From Cryphonectria parasitica EP155 (lineage: Eukaryota > Ascomycota > Sordariomycetes > Diaporthales > Cryphonectriaceae), in NCBI RefSeq assembly GCF_011745365.1, contig NW_024468913.1, forward strand, positions 2,294,001 to 2,358,000: 64,000 nt of DNA, written 5' to 3'. Numbering within the stretch: position 1 is the first letter of the stretch; every line of letters starts with the position of its first letter. Below are positions 37,542 to 49,530 of this stretch, in pieces. The position numbers and the translations under genes are program-made. The notes below the pieces were generated by a model. It had not been told where the DNA came from, did not search any database, and saw nothing but the letters and a program-made list of their open reading frames with translations.

Positions 37542-39355
37542 ATGATACAAGGGATATTTTACGCCAGATTCTTCCCTCAGGAAGGTGAGATACAATATGG
37601 ATTGATGCTTTGCCGAAACCTCAATGTTCTCCTCCTCTCTCTCATATCTCAGAAAGCATTCAATCGCACTCCCTCACACACAACTCACACATTTCCTCAC
37701 AATGACACAAAAGGCTGACTCCACATCTGCCAGGCACTAAGATCGTAGCCCAGGCACCTCCAGGCTGCATCGTGCCCCTTGAGTCTTCTTCTTCTTCCTC
37801 CTCACAGCAGAGGAAACCCAGCCTGTTCGACTTTGACGTGCTGCAGGAGTACATCATCCCGCGCAAAGGCTTCTTCAACCGCTACATCGCCGTCAGCGAC
37901 CCAGACTCCAAGTACTCTATCCTCGGGTTTCCCGTTGCCATCGCCAACCCAAAATACCAGCGGAATGAGTTCATCTTCAACTTTGGCCTGGTCGTCGAGG
38001 CGGACGAGGGCGACCAGATTCACTACGAGCGCGTCGTGAGACGGCTGGCCGTGACGTTTGCCGAGATGGAGAAGCAGACCGAGTATCTAAGCCGGGACGG
38101 AGAGGGGAGCGCTGGTGAAGGAACGAGGAGGCCGATCGAGAGCCTGTTGGAGATCATCAAGGAGGACCTGAACAACTATGGCGAGTGCATGATACCCGTC
38201 GGTGCGTCATCTTTTGTCCATCTCCCACCATCCCTTCGCCATTTTCTTTTCTTTCTTCTTTTACACGCAAGAAAGAAGAAGAGAAGGGAAAAAAAATAAA
38301 ACAGACACATACTTACAGTACTCTTTCCCTCCCCTCTTTCCTCCACAGATGACGCAAACACAATCAACATGAAACTCTTTCCACACCACCGCACACCCCC
38401 CGAGGTAAAAGGCTGGCACGTCCCCGTAGCCAAGATGAAATTCGCCGACGTCGTCGACCCGACGTGGGACCTGACGCTGCAAAAAGTGATCCGGCACATC
38501 GACGGCGTCAGCGACGTGCGGCGCATCGCCTTCGCCGCGGACGTCTCCCTGGACCTGACCAAGCTCGCGCTGCGGCACCTGCTGTACTACGACACCATCC
38601 TGCTGCTGGACATGTTCTTCTTCGGCTCGTGCTACGCACCCCGCCCCGGGATCCACGAGTTCGTCGCCAACGCAAGCAGCGACGGGTACTACTACACCGC
38701 AGCCAACAATAACACGACGACAGCCAACACTACCACCACCACAACCACTGCCGACGAGGACAGCGCCGGGGGGGCTGGTCTCGCGGGCTCTGGAGGGGGA
38801 GGGGGAGGAGGAGGAGGAGGCGGCATGATGATGGGTGGTGGTGGAGGTGGAGGAGGAGGTGGCGCTGTGGGAGGCGGGGGCGCCGGCTCCTCCCTCGGGA
38901 TCGTGGACGAGTGCGCCAACTACGTGTGCATCATGTCCTCCGGGCAGCGCGTGAGCAACTACCAGCTCGTCAAGCTCATGACGACCTTTTGCGTGGGGCG
39001 GTCGGTGGCCGAGTGGCTAAGGCTGCACATGGACGCGGGCTTCGACGTCCTGCGGTATGTGGACGTGCGGCGCCTCGTGCAATTTGGCGTCATCAAGGGG
39101 CTCCTGTACCGTGTGCACAAGTATGTTGTCAGCAAGCAGTACCTGGCGTCGCTGGTGACGGGGCAGAGCAGGCCGGTCGAGGCCAGCAGCAAGGGTGGTG
39201 GTGGTGGTGGTGGTGACCCTCTGCAGAAGTACATGGACGGGATGCATAACTTTGATCAGATCATCACTGAGATGAACGTCACGGATGGGGAGATCATGGA
39301 GAAGCTGAAGAGTTTTCCTGCGCCTACATACGATTTGACGGTGTTGTATCGGTGA
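37542..39355 (+). CDS. npr2: Nitrogen permease regulator 2 (NPR2/NPRL2), GATOR1/SEACIT subunit
   Basis: Subunit of the complex that restrains TORC1 when amino acids or nitrogen are scarce. Exons 37542-37584, 37734-38201 and 38349-39355 give 505 residues. The start MIQGIFYARFFPQEG, split by a 149-bp intron from TKIVAQAPPGCIVP, is the family's longin-type beginning. LFDFDVLQEYIIPR, NEFIFNFGLVVE and LNNYGECMIPVDDANTINMKLFP follow, then VKGWHVPVAKMKFADVVDPTWDLTLQKVIRHIDG. The C-terminal winged-helix part runs from VDECANYVCI to the stop. Residues about 279-354 are an insertion of Thr/Asn runs and two poly-Gly runs with a Met triplet, encoded by GGN and ACC repeats, where I expect a much shorter linker. 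A second Gly run sits near residue 455. The insertion stays in frame. Confidence 0.93.
38672..38899 (+). repeat. In-frame ACC/AAC and GGN trinucleotide expansion inside NPR2
   Basis: This segment encodes Asn/Thr runs followed by two long Gly runs, separated by Met-Met-Met. It lies between the conserved blocks PGIHEFVANA and VDECANYV and does not disturb the frame. Confidence 0.85.
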
Positions 39356-39587
39356 AAGGGACATTGATACAGGGAGAGAGAGGGGGGTCGGGAGGGCTCG
39401 GGTTGGGTGTAGATGAGTTTAGATATTCTCGACTATGTTCTAGGAGATATACACACAATCTGTCAGATTGTGATAATTGTACAGAGTTCCCTGTCGTGCA
39501 GATGTGCCTCGGGTTGCTGGTCGGTATCAACCTCAGCAGACCATCGAGGAGCGGCACCCGGCACCAGCAGCAAGGTCTGTACCGCTT

Positions 39588-41578
39588 TCAGAATCGCAGC
39601 GTCTTCAAACCCTTGATCAGGCCCTCTTTCTCGTATTTGGCCAATTCCTCCCGAGCGTTCTTACGGGTGACGGCTTGGGTTGGGGCAGGCAACTGCGATA
39701 CATCAACCACATCCTCTGGGCTAATCATGCCTCCTTCGTTCGCCTTCTTCATCCTCGCCTCCTCGACCATATGCCGTACCTTCGACATAGCCTTGCGGAA
39801 CGCACCAGTAAACGGCTGCCCTGGATACTCCTTCCCGCTCTTGGCCCACTCGTCGTCGCTGATGAGCTCGATGCATCGCAGGTTGTGCTTTCCCTTGCGC
39901 AGCAGCAGGATCTTGTCATCGATCAGGAAGTTCCTGTTGGCCGCGTTGGGCCAAGTCGTGACGGGGGTGAACATCAGCTGCTCGGGATTCATGCCCTTGT
40001 TGACATGACCTTTCTGCCCGGGGGCTCCGCCTATGTAGATGCCGCCGTTCTTGATGGTGCGGTCAGCATCCGAGACGCTGGTCGCAAGTCCGGCGGCAAA
40101 GACGATGCGCGCAAGAGACATTTCAACTATGCTGTAGGGCAGCTTCTGGTCGATCCGAGGCCGGTTGTCGATTGTCGTTGGGTGGCCCTGTACAGCTTGG
40201 TACTGCTCATTGGATTGTTCGATCTGCCCCGTATTGAGTGGTATGTCTTTGTTGCCACCGTATCTCGTTCGATGTTCGGCTTGTGTGCGCTGAGCAACCT
40301 GGGTGCCGTGAACGAGGGCCGTCACCTCATAGGCTAGAAGATGCTGCGCAACTCGCTTCGGCGGGTTGGTCTTGTGCTCCTCCATGAACTTGGCGATGTC
40401 GCTCAGAGGGAAAAAGGTGAGGAGTTTTAATAGCCGTTCGACGTCATCATCGGGTCTTCTCACCAGGTAACCATACATGTCGAAGGGGGATGTCTTAAAA
40501 GGGTCAAGCCAGATAGCATTTCCTGCGCTTTTTCCAAACTTGGTACCGGCGGAGTCTGTGAGAAGCGGTACCGTGAAACCGATAGGCTGGTCAAATTCCC
40601 CATGAGGCAGCTTCTTGGCTGGGTCGGGCTCGTTTTCGATGCAGTATTTGACAGCTTGGGCACCGGTGAGGATGTTGCCGTACTGATCAGAGCCTCCAAT
40701 CTGCAACTGGACAGTACGCTGCTTGAAAAGCTCATACCAATCCCAGGCCTGCATCAGAGGATAGGAGAATTCAGCAAAGGACATTCCAGTGCCGTCATCA
40801 ATCCTCTTCTTGACATTGTCGCGTCCAAGCATCGGGCCAAGCCTCACTTGAGACCCCAACCGTTTCAAGACATCCAACATGGGAAGTTTATTCCACCACG
40901 CATTGTTGTTAATGACGCCTCGCCTCCAGGCCCAATCCCTCTTGAAACCAAACCTCCGCCCATTTTCTTCGACGTGTTCCCAGACCGCCTTGAGTTGGTA
41001 TTGTATGCTCGCGAGGTTCTGTACCAGCTGGGCAGAGCGTATTTCCGGGCGAGATTCCGTCCTGCCCGTGGGGTCTCCGATTTTGGCAGTGGAGCCTCCG
41101 ATCAGTATAAAGGAGCCAAAGCCATGCAGGTACATCCAGAAGATGGGCATGAACGCCACCAGGTGGCCGAGGTGCAAAGAGGGGGCGGTTGGGTCGACAC
41201 CGCAGTAGGCGCCTATGCGTTTTCTCCGCATCGTCTCTTTGATATGTTGACGAGTCCTACAGGATGCAGAATTTGTCAGAAACACGTCCCCCTATCGCCT
41301 AGGCCATGAAAGAGACAGACCCAGCTTACCTACCCCACGACATCCTTAACGAAGCCCCGTTCCTCGAACTCGTCAAATATATGCGTCCTCCTTCCCTGGG
41401 AAATCTCCTGTGCCATGTGCCTCCAGTCTTCATCCGCAGCCACCAGCTTAGCCATGAATTTCGTGCCGACCCATCTTCGTTGAGGAAAAGCCGACTTTAG
41501 TGTTCTAGCCCATAAACAGTCGCGACACAAAAGGGCGCGCGCTGGGAGGCTTTTGTACAAGGAGGTCAATTGTGCCAT
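39588..41578 (-). CDS. Mitochondrial tyrosyl-tRNA synthetase
   Basis: Charges mitochondrial tRNA-Tyr. Exons 41578-41334 and 41256-39588 give 637 residues. The N-terminus is Arg/Leu-rich without acidic residues for about 40 positions, as expected of a mitochondrial targeting sequence. Class I motifs are intact: HLGH at 110-113, the tyrosine-site block QLQIGGSDQYGN near 265-276 and KFGKS at 321-325. A C-terminal S4-like RNA-binding part includes DADRTIKNGGIYIGG. The 77-bp intron (donor GTAGGT, acceptor TAG) splits a Gly codon. In Neurospora and other Pezizomycotina the orthologue (CYT-18) also helps group I introns fold; the length and the long insert after HLLAYEVTALVHG fit that type, but splicing activity cannot be shown here. 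It is divergent from SDHD and convergent with NPR2. Confidence 0.94.
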
Positions 41579-42053
41579 GTTGAGCAGCTCTCGTGAGTCC
41601 TTGAAGCGCCAATCAGGCTGCAGAGCGATGCGCTCATTCAGCGCGGGGGCAACTGAATAGCGCGGGGCGGCAATACTGGTTCTCAACAGTATTAAGAATC
41701 TGCTGCTGCGTGTGGAGTTTTAGCAGGCCGCGAGAATTGTACCATGGTAAAACATTGGCCTCTTGCCTTTGCATTTCAAGAAAATTTGGCGCAAGGAGCT
41801 GGGGTGTCTTATCGATAACATAGATCCGGCAGGCAGAGGTCTCATGTCGCTGCAGCACCCCTGCCCTCTTACTCATCATTGTCAACCAATCGTAGAGCTT
41901 CCGATTCTGCTTGCAATCCTCGGCAACTTGTCGGTTAAAGCATCATCATCGACGACAACCTCAATCCGACACTTGGGGGACAACAACGAGCCGAGTACAA
42001 TCAATTCCCACCTCCCAGTCGCTCAGCCCCGACTGGCTCTTTTTACCACCAAT
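41579..42053. promoter_or_regulatory. Shared divergent promoter of mtTyrRS and SDHD with CCAAT boxes
   Basis: The 475-bp spacer separates two start codons that face away from each other. CCAAT pentamers occur at 41609-41613 (plus), 41754-41758 (minus) and 41886-41890 (plus). The HAP complex, which binds CCAAT, is known to drive respiratory genes in fungi. Its use here is inference. Confidence 0.6.
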
Positions 42054-42697
42054 ATGGCATCGGCCGTTCGCTCATCGCTGTTGCGGCAGACGGCCGCCTT
42101 CGCCTCGCCGGCGACCCGAACTGGCCCGTCGTTGCTCTCCTCGACTGCCCGCCAGCAGCTCCTAAGGCCTGCGTTCAAGCCCAGCATCACCCAGATCACA
42201 GCCTTCCACGCCACAAGCCGGAGAAACCTGCTGCCTCCTGGCCCACGTACGTCTCGTCTTGCCATCAACCGGTTCCCCCCTTCTGTCTTCCACGCGCAGG
42301 TCACTGACAATAATACTCTTTCACAGAGGTGATCAAGGGCACCGTCAACGACCCTGCCCCGATTCCCACGCCCTCATCCTCCCACGGCCGCTACCACTGG
42401 ACCTTTGAGCGCGGCATGGCCGCCGCCCTGGTGCCGCTCACCATCGCCCCCTTCGCGTCCGGCTCCTTGAACCCGACCCTCGACGCCATCCTGGTCGGAA
42501 CGCTGCTCGTACACTCCCACCTCAGCGTGCAGGCCATCATCATCGACTATGTTCCCACGTGGGGCTACCCTCTGCTGCGCAAGTTCTGCACATGGGCGCT
42601 GAACCTGGCAACGATATTGGTGGGAATCGGTCTGTATGAGTTTGAGACAACGGATGTGGGTATCGTCGAAGCCACCAAGAGGATCTGGAAGGCATGA
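42054..42697 (+). CDS. sdhD: Succinate dehydrogenase membrane anchor subunit (CybS, SDHD)
   Basis: Membrane anchor of respiratory complex II, holding heme b and part of the ubiquinone site in the mitochondrial inner membrane. Exons 42054-42246 and 42327-42697 give 187 residues. The first 55 residues are rich in Arg, Ser and Ala (MASAVRSSLLRQTAAFAS) and form a targeting sequence. The 80-bp intron (donor GTACGT, acceptor ACAG) splits a Gln codon just before VIKGTVNDPAP. Three membrane spans follow: GMAAALVPLTIAPFASG, LDAILVGTLLVHSHLSVQ and LNLATILVGIGLYEF. The block HSHLSVQAIIIDY (127-139) has the expected heme-ligand His and the Asp-Tyr pair of the quinone site. Confidence 0.95.
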
Positions 42698-44835
42698 TTA
42701 AAGGCATTGGCAGGATTTGGCGGTTTCGTGTATGGTGAATGGGGCAGTATGAGTGTGTTGTATGGAAGAATGATCGGAATACATGGGTCTTAGATGATGG
42801 CTCAATTGATAGCATGAATGTGCATACGTGACACTATCTTCTAGCAATGCGCGCAACTTCCTATTATTTCGAAAGTGTCCCGTCTACTTCGTCCCTAACA
42901 CAGCTGTAGAGCAAGTCTTTCGATTTACTAGCATAGGGAACCACCACCTTGCCAAGAGCCATTATAATCCTTGAGGGCAGGTCATTGTGGTGGGTCTTTG
43001 GGGGGGGGGGGGCAGTTCTTCTAGGCTTCTCAAGATTGTCTCTATGGACTGACATATGTTAGTAAGTCTTTGGAGGATAAACAACAAATGTAGAATAAAC
43101 TATGAATAGCTTCGGTTGGAGCTGAACAGACTACTTGCTATCTTTCGGGTCTGGCAATATGGCTCAAGCTGATGAGTGGGGTCTTTTTTCTTTTTCTTTT
43201 TTAAAGAATGGCTTGCAACCACGGATTCTCGTCACAGGCCACACATATCACATAGTGTTTGAGTCACAATTTGAAGAAGAGGAAAGAACAAAAGGGAGAG
43301 AAGAAGAGGAGGGGGAGGGGGAGACATCTGAATGCATCATATGAAGAGCCTGCGAAGAAGAAGAAACCAAAGAAGAAAAAATCGTCCCAGGGATTCTAGA
43401 ATCACTACTCGTCTAGAAATGAAACATCACATGTGACACAAGTTATTTTCCCAGCTACTCTTCAAGAATTTATCTGGTTGTCGATATGGCAATGAGATAA
43501 AGACAGGATCTTCATCTGAGTCTGGCCTGGAACTTGGGCGTAACAGCTTTAGGTTCAAGTGGCTAGTTGGTGCAACATGTTTTGCCTAGTACAACTGCAC
43601 ATTGATACTGACCAACCTGTGAGCATTTCTCCGGATCAGATGATCAGTGGTTGAACAGAGAGGAAAATGGAGGATGAAACATTTAACAGAAAAGAATGAT
43701 AACATATATGAATATGAACATGATCTGGTAAGTCACAGTACAAGATTGGTACTAGATAGACTTGTTCTGAGAGTAGAGATTCTTCTAATGCGCACCCCCT
43801 CCATCGTAAACAAATCTGCGGAAGCGCTCTTCCGGCATAACCATCTTCCACGGTGGGCCCTAAACAGCGGTCATGGAAGAAAAGCCGTTGCATGATTCCC
43901 GGCTTGATTGCGTCAGGCAGTCCGTACAATTGCTACGACCACTTGGTTAGACAGACGGATGAGGCCTGGAATCGGGAACAGGGCCATAAATTTACGACTT
44001 TCCAAGATTAAGTATGCATATGTCAGTTTATAGGCACAGACCGCCAATCACATACCGACCGTATTGTTACCGGCCAGCGCATTTCTAGGTCCGGACTGGA
44101 TTTGACCATGGACAATAATTTTGTTCCAATGTCAATGCCTTGGGCCCAGTTGCGTGGCGAATACAGTACTTATTACCAAGCCGGCGAGTTCCCTACATGC
44201 CTGATGATGGATCTACCGACACAGAATAGACCACAATTGGCAAATCATATGCCGGACGCCATTCAATCAGCCACAAATAAATACTACGTAGGAATTACTA
44301 TACGTATAACTTTGGCCCCCATCGGTCCACTCGATCTTGTCCTCAACTGCAACTAACGCCGACTGCCGATCCGGAAACCGCTCCCCTTTCCTACCAAGTA
44401 AAAAGAGGGTCGGCTGTATGGATCTCGGGGTCGCTTGCAGATTTGGTCTGCTGCAGCACCTTATATGCAGGGCGGCCTGGGCACTGGGTGAAGAGCGGTA
44501 TACCTGCTCTAGGGCGAAGATGGGGACAGAGTACTGGAGCCCCTTCTAAATTGCGAATCGCTTGCTAGCAATGGCGTCAATCTTTCTCTCAAGGATTATT
44601 CTAGGATGCTAGAGACAGTAATTCAGCAGTACAATGTAGTTGAACATGGATGACAAGCCGGCTCAGGTAAGTAAGCATTTTTGCAAGCAGATATTTATAC
44701 TCGGGACATACCTAACGGTACACATTACCAGCGGGCACCACAACCCCCCCTTCCCCCCAGCTTATCTTCTGGGGAACCGTTTGTGGTCGTACGCATTATT
44801 AGACTGCTGAGTACGTAACACCAAAACCAATCCCC
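42698..44835. other. Spacer between SDHD and the DUF1254 gene
   Basis: About 2.1 kb without a supported gene. It has a G run at 43001-43013, a purine-rich patch at 43270-43330 and AT-rich segments. Short open frames at 44102-44549 show no motif. Confidence 0.6.
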
Positions 44836-46630
44836 ATGAGATTGCCAGCCGTAACCCTCGCCCTCAGCGGCGCGGCGCTCGTCAGGGCCGTGGCGTACCC
44901 GGGCGTCAGCTGGACGATCTGCGCCAACGAGTCAACGACATGCGCCCAGCAGAACGTCACCTTTGCATACCTTGTGAGTTTGGCCCGGACCCTCCCCCAG
45001 CAGGTGGTCAAGGAATCATGATAGGGGCCTTTTTTTCTTCTTTCTTTCTCCCTTTTCTTTCTTCTCGAGAAAGAGACTGATGGGATGTTGGCTGACTATG
45101 GCTATATGCCGGGTCTTTTTGCGCGCTCTCTCTCTCTCTTGTAGTATTCCTATCCTTTCTGGCCTTATGGGCTCTATGTTCGGGGCGTAGAGGATGCGTC
45201 GACCAATACGATTTACAGCCAGATCAACTTGTCAACGGCAGCCGATACAGCACTTGTGAAGCCTAATGTCGACACGCTGTACTCTCGTGTCTTTCTGGAT
45301 CTGTCTTCCTCAGATCTGGCCGTCACTATTCCGGACATGACCGATCGGTATTGGGTAATTTCTTCTCCTTCTTTTTGTCTCCTATCTTTTCCCCTTTACA
45401 GACCTGCATCATTGCTCAAAACACATGGTTACAGACCTGGCCATTTTATGACGCGTAAGTAAGAATGGGTGGGAAAGGACAGAGCTGAAAAAAGGAGTCC
45501 GACATCTGGCAGCTGACATGATTGACTGATCCATTTCAAGCTACGCCAACGACGTTGCCAACCTCAGCCCTCTGCAGTCCTATCCAGGCGGCACATACCT
45601 CGTGCGTTACGAGCCTAACAACCCAGGTGCATGGCTAGCGGCCAACTCCACCAACTCCTCCTCCTCTTCATACGCCGGTTATGTCAACCTCCCGACGCCA
45701 TATGGGATCTCTCTTGTGCGCATTCTAGTACAACCGGAGAATGGCGGCACAGCTGCGGTGAATGCACTGCAGGATCAGCTGCATGTCACCGAGATACCGC
45801 GAGACGCCCAGCCCGTGGCGCCTGCTCTGAACCTGAGCATCTTCTACGACGCGGCCATCGTGCCTGGCGGGCAGAGCATCCTCGAGCAGGGCGTGCTGAA
45901 CCTCGGCGCACTACTCGCGCAGTTTAATCCCAGCGAGGTGGTCGCCGACAGGAGCTGGATCAACGAGACGCTCAGGGACGCCGGGTTTTCCTTCCCCAAT
46001 GGCACCTCTGCGCAGCCCGCGGGCACAAACCTCACCGCTGCGTCCGCCTCTGCGAATGCGTCGGTGGCGGCCGAGGCAAAGAACACGGGCTTCGAGATCC
46101 AGATTGGCACCAGCTGGACCATGCAGAACACGTCGTTTATCGGGAACTACTACGATGCCTATTTTGCACGATACAGCGTCGCCACAGCCGGGTACCTCGC
46201 CATGACGGACGACCAGGTGCTCTATCCGGTGTACGGAGGGGCCTTGACCGCGTCCAACACGACGGTACTGCTCGTCATATTTGATTCGAGACCGCCCCTC
46301 GAAGACCTGGGCTTCTGGAGCCTGACAGCGTACAACGCCGCGGGGTATCTGATCGAGAACCCGATTGACGTGTATGCGCTCGGGGACAGGAGCAACCTGA
46401 CCATGATGGACGGGAGCAAGTACTCCGACGGCACAGACGGGCCTTTTCAGATCCTCGTGCAGCCTGGCAATGTTGTGCCGCCGGCCAATTGGACGAGTAA
46501 TTGGCTGCCTTCGCCGGCCGAAAGTGCTTCTTTTCAACTCGGCTTGCGGTTCTATGGACCGAGTGATGCTCTGAGAAACGATTCATGGACGTACCCCTCG
46601 GCCGAGACTGTTGCAGCCATCACAGCATGA
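44836..46630 (+). CDS. Secreted DUF1254/DUF1214 domain protein
   Basis: Four exons (44836-44973, 45145-45354, 45435-45454, 45541-46630) give 485 residues. Exon 3 is only 20 nt and restores the conserved RYWTWPFYDAYAN. The first 20 residues (MRLPAVTLALSGAALVRAVA) form a signal peptide. The DUF1254 part spans about 45-190 (FWPYGLYVRG, KPNVDTLYSRVFLDL, GGTYLVRYEP). The DUF1214 part is near the C-terminus (DDRPPLEDLGFWSLTAYN-like, AYNAAGYLIENPIDVYALGDR). Many N-x-S/T sequons support secretion. The domain pair is widespread in bacteria and patchy in fungi; the biochemical role is unknown to me. Exon 3 relies on an ACAG acceptor at 45434 and exon 4 on a CAAG acceptor. Confidence 0.85.
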
Positions 46631-49530
46631 GTCCAGTGAACAATATAGGAACGTCTGGGGTGTAGACGGGAGCCTATAAGAAATTAGTGGGTAGGAGTTC
46701 CGAGAATCTGCGAGTGTTAAATGGAAGCCTTGCCCGACAGCCCTGTGTCGGACTACTAGGCATAGAAAGGAAGCGACAGTCCTAGAATATTATTTTTTGG
46801 ATTTCATTTTTAGCTTTCGGATCCTACCAGATGATGATGATCTGGGTGTGTGGCCGGCGACGAAATTTCAGAAAAGACTTAGCGAATGAAGGTGTGATGA
46901 CGCCGTTGCGCCAGTCAGTGATCGCAGTGCTGGAAGAAGAAGATGAAGGGGAAGAAAAGAAAGGAATGAAATTTGGTTCTTGGGGGTCTGGCCATGACCA
47001 GCAGAACCAGGCAATACTATCCAAGAAGCATGCAAATAAAACCCGAGACAAGACGCGACGTGAGTCTTGGGCCCTTGAGCCTCACCGAGCAAATGAATGG
47101 TGGTGTCCATAGTAGGAAGATGATCCGACCTAGCTGCAGTTATCCTGAACAGGCAACCGAGCAAGTCGAATAAGCAGCATCGTAAGCAAAGATGGGTGGG
47201 CGGGCCAATATGAAGTCCTCCGGGAGGGGTAAGCAGAAATGTGACGTGGTGAGACCTTCTCTTCGCAGACTAGGTGCATCGGTGCCATCTGAAACCTCGA
47301 GATCGATCAGCAGTCGAGCCGAGACAGAAAAGACAGGATATGATGCAACCCAATGCGCAAATGCTTCCCCAGGCACGCATGTAATGGCTTGGCTTTGGCT
47401 GGCTGGTGTAACGAGAAAGAGGAAAAGGGCTTCATGTGTGGTTGCGGAGTAATGGCTTGGGGGAGACACACGTGCACGTACCATAGAACTCGCACTATGG
47501 TACTACGGTACATAGTAGTGGGGTCCTCGGATGTGCCATTGGACAGGGAACGCCTGGCTGCTGCTGCGGCTGCAGGAGCAGCAGAAGAGTGCATGAAGGA
47601 TTGGGGCCTCCAGCTGCAGCTATTCACACCATCTCCCTTCCGATGCGGTAGGGGTTGGGCTTGTCAGAAAATCGACTGCTTGGATTGGCCCGGTTACCTC
47701 CGAGCGCATAGGCCGCCGGTATACCATTTCCTCTTCTGTCGTCCAAGGTCAGTTTGAACGGACAAATATCCTTGGTGTTGCGGTGAGGTGAGATATCCAT
47801 CGTCATGAGCCCCCCCCCCCCGCCCTCGCGGCCTCTCTTTTGAGACAAGAATGGAAGACCAAAGAGAAAACAAAAGAAAACAAAAGAAAACAGCTGCATC
47901 CGAGTTGACTATCATGAGAAAAGGGAATCAAAAAGACGAGCAGCAAAGATACTGACTGTTTCACAGACTCGAAGAAGAATGGCTCTAGACGAGTTCGGCT
48001 ATCCTTGCTCGGGTCATTGATGCTAGAATTGGCAGGGTCAGTAACTTGGTTAGTGGTAAAGGACTCGTTCTGCCTGCCTGCTGCATACCGCTGGAAGATT
48101 TGCAGGTGAGGTGATGGAGAGAGGCTGACGTGAGATGCGGTGTGAAGAGGTGCATCCTCTCATCTGTTTGGACAAGAGTCCGCAGCCGTATGAGGTCATG
48201 CTCATAGCCATCAAAAGATCCAGAAAGTGTTCGGACATGATTTGATTTGAGGTAACCCAAAGGAGTGCGGTCTATCGTCTTGCGTGGCTGTGCTTTCCCC
48301 ACGAGAAATATTTTGCTGGGGGATGACAGGGCATCGCTGTGTTGCAAGAAGCGCGTTGGGGGCACTGCAACGCGGCTAATGCCATGGGCCTCAGTGGCTT
48401 GCGCTTGCTGCAGGTCCGCCCCGTAGGGCTAAGGCTCCCGTGGCAGGGGGCGGCCAGATACCGGCCGTCACCGCTGCATCTCTTGCGTCTTCCTCTTGCA
48501 TCGCCTCACAGGCTAAGTTTCTGGAGAAGGTTGTCTGGGAGGGTCATGCTGCGGAGGCCGATGTCAACGCCGCGGTGTGAGTCTGGTGCTTGGTTGAACC
48601 GCATGATCTATTATCGGTACGAGCTACTGTCGTCGTCCCTGGATGGGGTTCTCACACACCTGCATGAGCTCCAGTCAAGCTCCCCATTAGCTCGAGGCAG
48701 AGGGCCGTGTGGACCGATGTTTCAGGCCGGGCATGACGCTATAGCATAGTGACTGTCGGTAACTGGCGAATTGCAGTCGAGCCCAGAAAACTTGCGCTTA
48801 TCAATCCCCAGGAAAGCGTCCGGCTGCGCTCCCAAATCTAGTGCATCACATCATCTCCCAAGAGAGACCCATTGCTGCTGCACAAACGAGGGGTGAACTT
48901 CTCTGGTCCTGTCGGATTGCTCTGCATGTAGGGTGTTAGGTGTTGGGTGTTGGCGCAGGGGCACCGGTATTGACCCTTACCATCACCTGCCCGCGTAACT
49001 CTGTCTCTGTCTGTCTCTCTCACTCTCTTACTGTTGTTGGTAGCCACAGAGCCATTGTTGTCAGCTTGGCGCAGGCAACGTTCCCCTAAAATTAGTAAAA
49101 ACGAAAGAAAATAGAAATCAAAAATCAATATTCAGCAAAATGATCGAAGTCGTTGTGGATGAGTGTCTATCTCCTATTGCGTTAGTGCGGTCAAACAAAG
49201 AAAATGTCACCATGCAGGTCTAGTGGTCCCCGGTGGGCTGAGCGGCGCTGCCTTCACCAAAGTATGCAAAACGGGACCGTTGGTCATCCCACGGCGCTGC
49301 TGAGCACATGCAGCGAATTTTGACCGGGGTGGCCCACGGAGGGCTGCGGACATATATGACTTTGCTGATGCCGTCTTCAGGGTTGCCATGAATAAATAAG
49401 ATGGCAAACATCGCAAGTCGATGGTCCGGAGTTTGGTGTCAGTACCCCTCCTCTCGTTCGTTTCTTTGTTTTATTTAGTCAGTCAGTCAGTCAGTCAGTC
49501 GGCCCGCGCACAGTCGCTTCGTCGTCCACA
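46631..49530. other. Spacer upstream of the Zn2Cys6 gene
   Basis: About 2.9 kb with no supported gene. It holds a C run near 47811-47822, GAAAACAAAA repeats near 47864-47892 and an (AGTC)6 repeat just before the next gene. Open frames such as 48339-48749 lack any family feature. Confidence 0.55.
49477..49500 (+). repeat. (AGTC)6 tetranucleotide repeat
   Basis: Six perfect AGTC units end 30 bp before the start codon of the Zn2Cys6 transcription factor, so they probably lie in its 5' leader. Confidence 0.95.

Noticed and set aside
39477..40337. Plus-strand frame of 286 codons
   Set aside because: It is antisense to the mitochondrial TyrRS exon and encodes no recognisable domain.
45911..46537. 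Minus-strand frame of 208 codons
   Set aside because: It is antisense to the DUF1254/DUF1214 gene and rich in Arg and Gly as expected of a shadow frame.
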